Source: an uncultured Faecalibacterium sp.
GTDB taxonomy: Bacteria; Bacillota; Clostridia; Oscillospirales; Ruminococcaceae
DNA length: 6,527 nt
Reading direction: 5' to 3'
Assembly: GCA_934553285.1 (NCBI GenBank)
Contig: CAKTFD010000110.1
Coordinates: forward strand, 1 to 6,527
How positions within the stretch are numbered: position 1 is the stretch's first letter; every line of letters starts with the position of its first letter. The notes beneath the pieces were generated by a model, which saw nothing but the letters and a program-made list of their open reading frames with translations, was not told the origin of the DNA and ran no database searches. This document shows positions 1 to 4,387 of this stretch, piece after piece. A program made the position numbers and the translations under genes.

Positions 1-1077
1 ACCCTGCTCAAGCTGGACGAACTGGGCCACGATATGCCCACCTTCTACAAGTATTTTGAGGAATACACCGGCATCCCGGTGGACAGCATCCCCATGAACG
101 ACCCCAAGGTGTACAGTCTGCTGACCAGCCCGGAAGCGCTGGGCGTTACCCCGGAGCAGATCGACAGCCAGACCGGCACCTTTGGCATCCCGGAGATGGG
201 CACAAACTTTGTGCGCGGGATGCTGGTGGAAGCGCGCCCCAAAAACTTTTCGGAGCTGATCCAGATCTCTGGCCTGTCCCACGGTACGGATGTGTGGACC
301 GGCAATGCGGACGAGCTGATCCGCAGCGGTACCTGCACCATCGCTGAGGTCATCGGCTGCCGCGACAGCATTATGCTGTACCTGCTGCGCAAAGGGCTGG
401 AACCCAAGATGGCCTTTGATATTATGGAGGCTGTGCGTAAGGGCAAGGTGGCCAAGGGCGGCTTCCAGCCGGGCTGGGAGGAAGCCATGCGGGAGCACGA
501 GGTACCGGACTGGTACATTGAAAGCTGCCGTAAGATCAAGTATATGTTCCCTAAAGCCCACGCCGTGGCCTATCTGATGAGCGCCATCCGCCTGATGTGG
601 TACAAGATCTACAAGCCGCAGGCGTTCTATGCGGTATACTTTACCGTGCGTGGTGATGATATCGACTACGAAGCCGCCATTGGCGGAGCTGCCGTGGCGC
701 GTGCCCACATGGAGGCAGTCAAGCGCCGCCTGAAAGAGGAAAAAAACGCCAAGGACGAGGATGTTCTGGTCAGTTTGCAGCTGGTCAACGAGATGCTGAG
801 CCGTGGGTACGAGTTCCTGCCCATTGAGCTGGGCAAGAGCCGTGGTTCCAGGTATGTGGTGGAGGACGACAAGGTGCGCCTGCCGTTCAGCTCCCTGAAA
901 GGCCTGGGCGGTGCCGCCGCCGATGCGCTGGAGCGGGTGACCATCCATGGGGAGGAATATATCTCGGTGGAGGAGCTGCAGCAGGCTTCCGGTGTTGGCA
1001 GCAGCATCCTGGACCGCCTGCGCCAGGTGGGCGCACTGGGCGATCTGCCCGAAAGCAGTCAGGTGAGCTTCTTCTAA
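1..1077 (+). CDS. polC: DNA polymerase III subunit alpha, PolC type (C-terminal part, 5' end outside window)
   Basis: This is the last 358 residues of the Gram-positive replicative DNA polymerase, which copies the chromosome as part of the replisome and also carries a 3'-5' exonuclease upstream of this segment. The frame is open from base 1 and begins in the conserved KLDxLGHD stretch, so the first in-window ATG (34) is internal, not a start. Numbering from base 1, family-typical blocks are TFGIPEMGTNFVR (60-72), GLSHGTDVW (91-99) and YMFPKAHAVAY (181-191), followed by the C-terminal helix-hairpin-helix-like region. The last residues, QVSFF (354-358), match the sliding-clamp binding motif at the PolC C-terminus (QLSLF in Bacillus subtilis). 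A full PolC is usually about 1,400-1,500 residues, so roughly three quarters lie to the left. The stop TAA is followed by a strong hairpin terminator, and the next gene is convergent, so polC ends its transcription unit here. The identification is very secure. Confidence 0.97.
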   Translation, partial: TLLKLDELGHDMPTFYKYFEEYTGIPVDSIPMNDPKVYSLLTSPEALGVTPEQIDSQTGTFGIPEMGTNFVRGMLVEARPKNFSELIQISGLSHGTDVWTGNADELIRSGTCTIAEVIGCRDSIMLYLLRKGLEPKMAFDIMEAVRKGKVAKGGFQPGWEEAMREHEVPDWYIESCRKIKYMFPKAHAVAYLMSAIRLMWYKIYKPQAFYAVYFTVRGDDIDYEAAIGGAAVARAHMEAVKRRLKEEKNAKDEDVLVSLQLVNEMLSRGYEFLPIELGKSRGSRYVVEDDKVRLPFSSLKGLGGAAADALERVTIHGEEYISVEELQQASGVGSSILDRLRQVGALGDLPESSQVSFF

Positions 1078-1094
1078 AACAATACAACAACGCA

Positions 1095-1137
1095 AAAGAT
1101 CTCCGCATTGGGCGTGATACCCGATGCGGAGATCTTT
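1095..1137. terminator. Rho-independent terminator shared by convergent polC and fakA
   Basis: A perfect 14-bp inverted repeat (1095-1108 with 1124-1137) is extended inward by a T·G wobble and three G-C pairs (1110-1112 with 1120-1122), leaving a 7-base loop (1113-1119). On the plus strand the stem ends in TTT and continues GTTTAG, which suits polC. On the minus strand the stem ends TTTT followed by GCGTTGTTG, a weaker U-tract for fakA. It lies 17 bases after the polC stop and 35 bases beyond the fakA stop, so a bidirectional role is likely. Confidence 0.9.
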
Positions 1138-1172
1138 GTTTAGCGGTTATACAGTTCAGAGCAGGGGAGTGC

Positions 1173-2867
1173 TTACTCCACGCTGATCATATAGTAGTAA
1201 ACAGGCTGGCCGCCGCGGATGTGGCTCACTTCCACATGGTTGGGGCACTTTGCCTTAACGATCTCGGTGACCTTTTCTGCATCCTCATCGCTCACATCGC
1301 AGCCGGAGATGATGGTGACGAAGCTGGAATCCTTCTTGCACATGCTGCGTGCCAGACGGTAGGTGGCCTTGGTGACATCGTTGGTGGTGGCAACGATCTT
1401 GCCGTTCTCCAGTGCCATGATCTCGCCCTTGCGGATGCGTTTGCCATCGTACTCGCTGTCGCGGGCGGCATAGGTGATCAGGCCGGTGGATACCTTATCG
1501 GCAGCAGCCATCATGTTGATGGTGTTGGTCTCGGCGTTGACGGAGGGGTCAAAGTTCAGCAGCGCAGTAATGCCCATGGGCACAGTGCGGGTGGGCAGCA
1601 CCACGACCTGACGGTCGGCCAGCTTCTGTGCCTGCTCGGCAGCCATGATGATGTTCTTGTTGTTGGGCAGCACGAACACGGTCTTGGCGGGCACGCTCTG
1701 GACAGCTGCCAGGATATCCTCGGTAGAGGGGTTCATGGTCTGGCCGCCGGACACTACAGCATCCGCTGCCAGGTCGGTGAACACGGCCTTCAGGCCCTCA
1801 CCGGCGGCAACAGAAACAAAGCCATAATCACGGCTGGGGTCTACAGCAGCGTAGATGAACTCGCTGGCCTGAGAGGGGGCCTTCTCAGCGGAGGCCTGCT
1901 TCTCCAGGCTCTTGCCCTGCTTCTGGCGTGCCAGGAACTGCTCGTGCATGTTCTCGATCTTGAAGTTAGTCAGGTAGCCGTACTTGATGGCCTCGCTCAG
2001 GATCTTGCCGGGGTCGGCAGTGTGCACATGCAGGTTGATGACATCATCATCCTCGATGCAGACCACGCTGTCGCCGTTGGACTCCGCAAAGGCGCGCATC
2101 TTGGCAGCGCTGGCACCCTCGTACTTGTTGATGAGGAACTGGGTGCAGTAGCCGTTGGTGATATCCTCCACCTTCATCAGGTCATCGGTAAACACGCCCT
2201 TGCCTGCGTTTGCGGTGGACAGCTTTGCCTTGTTGGGGGCAGCCTCGCCGCCGGCCACGATGGCCTCGCCGTGGAACACCTTGCCCATGCCCTCAAAGAT
2301 AACCATGATGCCCTGGCCGCCTGCATCCACAACGCCGGCTTTTTTCAGCACGGGCAGCAGGTTGGGGGTATCTTCCAGCGCCTTCTGGCCGGCAGTCAGC
2401 ACCACATCCCACAGGGCAGGCACATCGGCGGCATTGCTGGCAGCAGCTTCCTCAGCGGCTACGCGGGCCACGGTCAGGATGGTGCCCTCGGTGGGCTTCA
2501 TCACGGCCTTGTAAGCGCCCTCAACACCCTTCTGCAGGGCAGCCACGATATCGGCAGCATCGGCTTCCTTTTTGCCTTCCAGCGCCTTGGAAAAGCCGCG
2601 GAACAGCAGGCTGGTGATAACGCCGGAGTTGCCGCGTGCGCCGCGCAGCATGGCGGAGGCAGCGGTCTTGGAGGCTTCGGCTACGGTGCAGCCATCGTCC
2701 AGAGCTTCCAGCTCGCGCACGGCAGCGCCCACGGTCATACCCATGTTGGTACCGGTGTCGCCATCCGGCACGGGGAAGACGTTCAGCTCGTCCACACGGG
2801 AACGCTGGTTGTTGATGTTGTTGGCGCCGGAAATGATGGCGTCGCGCAGGATCTTACCAGAAATCAT
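1173..2867 (-). CDS. fakA: Fatty acid kinase catalytic subunit, FakA/YloV family (DAK2 domain protein)
   Basis: FakA-type proteins transfer phosphate from ATP to a fatty acid held by a FakB (DegV-family) partner, giving acyl-phosphate for PlsX/PlsY phospholipid synthesis in the cytoplasm. The 564 residues match the family length (about 550). The N-terminal DAK2 nucleotide-binding domain (about 1-200) shows NVFPVPDGDTGTNM (29-42, with Asp35 and Asp37 as expected Mg-ATP ligands), RGARGNSGV (75-83), PTEGTILTVAR (125-135) and VVDAGGQG (179-186). The middle domain has GYCTQF (Cys241) and LHVHT (His280, His282), matching the Cys-His-His zinc site I recall for Staphylococcus FakA. A charged linker (about 312-336) leads to a DegV-like C-terminal domain with GGQTMNPST (374-382) and LPNNKNI (400-406). 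The ATG at 2867 has AAGGAG (2875-2881) 8 bases upstream. It follows asp23 by 55 bases in one operon. No fakB or plsX is visible, so the fatty acid role rests on family membership; many databases say only 'DAK2 domain-containing protein'. Confidence 0.93.
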   Translation of the reverse strand: MISGKILRDAIISGANNINNQRSRVDELNVFPVPDGDTGTNMGMTVGAAVRELEALDDGCTVAEASKTAASAMLRGARGNSGVITSLLFRGFSKALEGKKEADAADIVAALQKGVEGAYKAVMKPTEGTILTVARVAAEEAAASNAADVPALWDVVLTAGQKALEDTPNLLPVLKKAGVVDAGGQGIMVIFEGMGKVFHGEAIVAGGEAAPNKAKLSTANAGKGVFTDDLMKVEDITNGYCTQFLINKYEGASAAKMRAFAESNGDSVVCIEDDDVINLHVHTADPGKILSEAIKYGYLTNFKIENMHEQFLARQKQGKSLEKQASAEKAPSQASEFIYAAVDPSRDYGFVSVAAGEGLKAVFTDLAADAVVSGGQTMNPSTEDILAAVQSVPAKTVFVLPNNKNIIMAAEQAQKLADRQVVVLPTRTVPMGITALLNFDPSVNAETNTINMMAAADKVSTGLITYAARDSEYDGKRIRKGEIMALENGKIVATTNDVTKATYRLARSMCKKDSSFVTIISGCDVSDEDAEKVTEIVKAKCPNHVEVSHIRGGQPVYYYMISVE

Positions 2868-2922
2868 TGTTTTTACTCCTTAGTAACTGACCGGAAAACT
2901 CCGGCTCGGGTTTGCATACAAA

Positions 2923-3273
2923 TCAGGCGATGACATCATCCACAGACACCACCACGCGGGCAACTTTCAGCCCGGTGGCCAGTTCCACTTCGTCCTTGAC
3001 GCGGTGGGAGATGCTGCGGGCAGCGGTGGAAATATTCAGACCGTAGCTGACGGCGATGTGCAGCTCGATCACCAGACGCCCATTCTCCTGGGTCACACGC
3101 ACACCCTTTTCCGGGTAATCGGCACCATACACCATGCTTTTAACAGCATCGGTCATATCACGGGGTGCCATGGCAGCAACGCCGTAGCACTGTTTGGTGG
3201 CTTCACCCACCAGGGTGGAAAAATACCCATCGGTAAAGCTGACATTCCCAAGCGGGAAACGGGAAGTGATCAT
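2923..3273 (-). CDS. asp23: Asp23/Gls24 family envelope stress response protein (YloU-like)
   Basis: This 116-residue protein is a compact Asp23/Gls24 domain with no signal peptide or membrane segment. Staphylococcus Asp23 is membrane-associated through partner proteins and is linked to cell-envelope stress; the biochemical role of YloU-type members is not settled. Family features are the N-terminal G-V-S-F strand (9-13), CYGVAAMAPR (29-38), the alternating hydrophobic strand ending in HIAVSYGLNI (72-81), and the closing ATGLKVARVVVSVDDV segment. The ATG at 3273 has a strong AAAGGAG site (3284-3290) 10 bases upstream. It is the first gene of an operon with fakA, the yloU-yloV order conserved in many Bacillota, which strongly supports both assignments. 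A sigma-A-like promoter lies about 100 bases upstream. The 55-base gap to fakA contains a small CCGGA/TCCGG hairpin (2891-2904) without a U-tract, so read-through is expected. Confidence 0.93.
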   Translation of the reverse strand: MITSRFPLGNVSFTDGYFSTLVGEATKQCYGVAAMAPRDMTDAVKSMVYGADYPEKGVRVTQENGRLVIELHIAVSYGLNISTAARSISHRVKDEVELATGLKVARVVVSVDDVIA

Positions 3274-3373
3274 AGTCGCTCTGCTCCTTTATGTTATTTT
3301 TCAGAAAATACATGCAAGGGTCGGGGGCTGTAACCGCGCAAAATAAAATTTGCCACGGATAAACACCCACTCT

Positions 3374-3402
3374 ATTATACAACTTTGGCCCGTGGTTGTA
3401 CA
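3374..3402 (-). promoter_or_regulatory. Predicted housekeeping promoter for asp23-fakA
   Basis: Read on the minus strand, a perfect -10 box TATAAT (3374-3379) is preceded, after a 17-base spacer, by TGTACA (3397-3402), which matches 4 of 6 bases of the -35 consensus. A start near 3367 would give a leader of about 94 bases before the asp23 ATG, ending in the strong ribosome binding site at 3284-3290. The leader shows only a weak stem (3338-3342 with 3349-3353) and no recognisable riboswitch. Three phased A-tracts lie directly upstream. Confidence 0.72.
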
Positions 3403-3416
3403 GTTCAAATTGTTGG

Positions 3417-3452
3417 ATTTACTGCTTTTTGTGCTCTTTTTGCCTTGTTTTT
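3417..3452. promoter_or_regulatory. Phased A/T tracts (probable intrinsically curved DNA) upstream of the asp23 promoter
   Basis: Runs of five T on the plus strand (A5 on the minus strand) occur at 3426-3430, 3437-3441 and 3448-3452, an exact 11-base repeat, and each is followed by G. A shorter ATTT (3417-3420) falls about 10 bases from the first. Tracts repeated with the helical period bend DNA in one direction. Relative to the predicted asp23 start they sit at about -60 to -85, just beyond the usual UP-element zone. Curvature and a role in promoter activity are inferences; the spacing is directly visible. Confidence 0.5.
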
Positions 3453-3483
3453 GTAAAAGAAACGGTGCCGCTTTGCTCTCGAC

Positions 3484-3513
3484 ATCCTCCGCGCTGTTTT
3501 GCGCGGCAGAGAT
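3484..3513. other. Isolated GC-rich hairpin in the divergent region
   Basis: CCGCGC (3489-3494) and GCGCGG (3501-3506) form a perfect 6-bp stem with loop TGTTTT. Allowing single-base bulges at 3507 and 3510, the stem extends by five pairs (3484-3488 with 3508-3513). Neither strand has a U-tract next to it, so it is not a typical terminator. It lies about 110 bases upstream of the asp23 -10 box and about 130 bases before the plus-strand -10 box, outside both predicted transcripts. Function unknown. Confidence 0.4.
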
Positions 3514-3634
3514 GATATGCTGTAAGCAGCCTGTGCAGATCCCATCAAAACGGAAAGTATGACAAATAAAGAAAAACAATCTGTGAATGAATTATAAAAG
3601 ATTGCTGGTTTTGCTTTCTTTGTCTATGGAAAAG

Positions 3635-3643
3635 TGCTAAAAT
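3635..3643 (+). promoter_or_regulatory. Predicted extended -10 promoter for the CBS-domain gene
   Basis: The sequence TGCTAAAAT (3635-3643) is an extended -10 element: TG, one base, then TAAAAT, a 5-of-6 match to TATAAT. The -35 position (TTTCTT, 3615-3620, 17-base spacer) is poor, as is common when an extended -10 is present. Initiation near 3650 would give a leader of about 135 bases before the CBS gene start at 3786. Confidence 0.5.
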
Positions 3644-3654
3644 AAAACCAGAGA

Positions 3655-3682
3655 GGGAAAGGGGCAGCCAGCCCCCTTTTTC
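3655..3682 (+). terminator. Terminator-like hairpin in the CBS gene leader (possible attenuator)
   Basis: GGGGC (3661-3665) pairs perfectly with GCCCC (3671-3675) across the loop AGCCA. The stem continues as AAA (3658-3660) with TTT (3677-3679) after a bulged C3676, then G·T wobbles and a G-C pair. The right arm runs directly into TTTTT (3677-3681), the layout of a short intrinsic terminator. No plus-strand gene lies upstream, so if it works it would act on transcripts heading into the CBS gene. It begins only about 5-10 bases after the predicted start, so a 5'-end stabilising stem is an equally reasonable reading. Confidence 0.45.
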
Positions 3683-3727
3683 CATGAAACTTTCCGGAAA
3701 AGCCGGACGCACAGGATATTTTACAGC

Positions 3728-3760
3728 GCAGACGGCCCGCTCCAACAGGGCCGTATCTGC
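3728..3760 (+). promoter_or_regulatory. Leader hairpin just upstream of the CBS gene, loop complementary to its start region
   Basis: ACGGCCC (3732-3738) pairs with GGGCCGT (3748-3754). After a 2-base bulge (AT, 3755-3756) the stem continues with GCAG (3728-3731) and CTGC (3757-3760), giving 11 pairs and a 9-base loop (3739-3747). The loop contains CCAACA (3742-3747), which can pair with TGTTGG (3779-3784) directly before the ATG, or alternatively GCTCC (3739-3743), which can pair with GGAGT (3774-3778) of the Shine-Dalgarno region. Either would form an H-type pseudoknot limiting ribosome access. The pairings are visible; regulation is inference. Confidence 0.4.
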
Positions 3761-3772
3761 AAAAAATGCGAT

Positions 3773-3777
3773 AGGAG
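3773..3777 (+). promoter_or_regulatory. Ribosome binding site fixing the CBS gene start
   Basis: AGGAG lies 8 bases before the ATG at 3786. The earlier in-frame ATG at 3684 follows a C5T5 run with no Shine-Dalgarno sequence and would add 34 residues that do not look like the CBS family N-terminus, so 3786 is the start. Confidence 0.85.
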
Positions 3778-3785
3778 TTGTTGGC

Positions 3786-4241
3786 ATGAACATTCTCTTT
3801 TTTCTGTCCCCCAAGCAGGATCTGATGTACGTTTACGATGATTTTACCCTCCGCCAGACGCTGGAAAAGTGGGAAAATAACCGCTACGCCTCTATCCCGG
3901 TGCTCAACCGCCGGGGCGAATACGTGGGCACCCTGACCGAGGGCGACATCCTGTGGGGACTGAAAAAATACCACGGCCTGGATCTGGAAGCAGCTGAAAA
4001 CGTACCCATCTCGGCATTTGCCCATAAGCGGGATTACAAGGCGGTCACGGTGACCACCAGCATGGACCAGCTGATAGAAGCCGCGATGAACCAGAATTTT
4101 GTCCCGGTGGTGGATGACCGGGGCATTTTCATCGGCATCGTGCGGCGGCAGGCTATCATCCGCTACTGTTACGATAAATCCCGTAAGATCGAGATGACCT
4201 GCACCGGCCGCCCGGTACAGGAACTGGCCAGCGTACATTGA
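3786..4241 (+). CDS. CBS domain-pair protein, probable nucleotide sensor
   Basis: The 151 residues are almost entirely two CBS motifs that should pair into one Bateman module. CBS1 (about 7-60) contains SIPVLNRRGEYVGTLTEGDIL (36-56, split by a typical turn at Arg43-Gly44); CBS2 (about 84-130) contains FVPVVDDRGIFIGIV (105-119) followed by an RR-x-A-I-I-R helix. No catalytic, transporter, DNA-binding or membrane domain is attached, so it is a stand-alone sensor. Such modules generally bind AMP, ATP or related nucleotides; the Bacillus relative DarB (YkuL, about 147 residues) binds cyclic di-AMP and controls Rel and pyruvate carboxylase. This protein resembles a widespread Clostridia group with the N-terminus MNILFFL-P-K, and its ligand and partner are unknown to me. 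The gene is alone on its strand between two minus-strand operons, with its own predicted promoter and a structured leader. The C-terminal tail (about 138-151) is not part of the fold. Confidence 0.9.
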   Translation: MNILFFLSPKQDLMYVYDDFTLRQTLEKWENNRYASIPVLNRRGEYVGTLTEGDILWGLKKYHGLDLEAAENVPISAFAHKRDYKAVTVTTSMDQLIEAAMNQNFVPVVDDRGIFIGIVRRQAIIRYCYDKSRKIEMTCTGRPVQELASVH

Positions 4242-4252
4242 TGCAGCTGCAT
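4241..4252. repeat. 12-bp perfect palindrome at the CBS gene stop codon
   Basis: ATGCAGCTGCAT reads the same on both strands and begins at the last base of the TGA stop (4239-4241). With no unpaired loop it is more likely a protein-DNA site or chance than an RNA hairpin. No known operator was recognised. Confidence 0.4.
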
Positions 4253-4302
4253 CCCGCCCCGGCGCGGGGGAGAGCGCTGTCCCTTCCGGGAAAAAGTTTT
4301 TT
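4253..4302 (+). terminator. Possible weak terminator of the CBS gene
   Basis: A G/C-rich stretch with several competing short stems (for example CCCC 4257-4260 with GGGG 4266-4269, and CCC 4281-4283 with GGG 4288-4290) is followed by AAAAAG and then TTTTTT (4297-4302). The U-tract is good but no single stem is convincing, so termination may also depend on the strong hairpin further on. Confidence 0.3.
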
Positions 4303-4333
4303 GATGTTTTCTGCGATACTGTGTTTATAAGAA

Positions 4334-4367
4334 GAGGGCGCTGCACAAAACGATGTGCAGCGCCCTC
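4334..4367. terminator. Strong hairpin terminator between the CBS gene and the nfn operon
   Basis: A perfect 14-bp GC-rich stem (4334-4347 with 4354-4367) closes a 6-base loop (AAACGA). On the minus strand it is followed by TTCTTAT, an acceptable U-rich tail, and lies 20 bases beyond the gltA/nfnB stop, so it mainly ends that operon. On the plus strand no U-tract follows directly (GCTGTTAG), but the stem is stable enough to block or protect the CBS transcript. Confidence 0.82.
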
Positions 4368-4387
4368 GCTGTTAGTTACGCATTAGC

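Larger units (their letters stand above)
3274..3785. other. Divergent intergenic region with no convincing gene
   Basis: This 512-base stretch between asp23 and the CBS gene is AT-richer than its flanks. Short open frames cross it on both strands (for example 3301-3579 minus and 3350-3562 plus), but they have no ribosome binding site and their low-complexity translations resemble no family I know. From left to right it holds the asp23 leader and promoter, phased T-tracts, an isolated GC hairpin (3489-3506), an AT-rich stretch (3541-3650), an extended -10 promoter on the plus strand and a hairpin-rich leader (3655-3760). No tRNA, 4.5S, 6S or tmRNA signature was recognised. Confidence 0.7.

Noticed and set aside
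2891..2904. Small hairpin CCGGA/TCCGG between asp23 and fakA
   Set aside because: Only five pairs and no U-tract; too weak to end transcription within the operon and possibly chance.
1221..2933. 570-codon open frame on the plus strand, longer than the gene opposite it
   Set aside because: It is the exact-register antisense of fakA. The translation is a low-complexity Gly/Ala/His/Leu-rich sequence with no family resemblance, and the minus-strand protein has unmistakable FakA motifs and a ribosome binding site.
3301..3579. 92-codon minus-strand and 70-codon plus-strand (3350-3562) open frames in the divergent region
   Set aside because: No ribosome binding site, promoter elements fall inside them, and the translations look like random AT-rich sequence.
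3693..3707. Short TCCGG/CCGGA stem and the TTTCCGGAAA palindrome in the CBS leader
   Set aside because: Five pairs only; likely minor in the presence of the stronger flanking hairpins, so not listed as a separate feature.
3684..3785. Upstream in-frame ATG that would add 34 residues to the CBS protein
   Set aside because: No Shine-Dalgarno sequence before it, the start codon abuts a terminator-like hairpin, and the extra residues do not resemble the family.
4301..4331. Promoter-like TTGATG and TATAAG on the plus strand before the 4334-4367 hairpin
   Set aside because: The spacing is 19 bases and the -10 match is modest, the hairpin follows immediately, and no plus-strand gene lies downstream.
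3624..4346. 240-codon open frame on the minus strand across the CBS gene
   Set aside because: Antisense register of the CBS gene; the plus-strand product has two clear CBS motifs and a good ribosome binding site.
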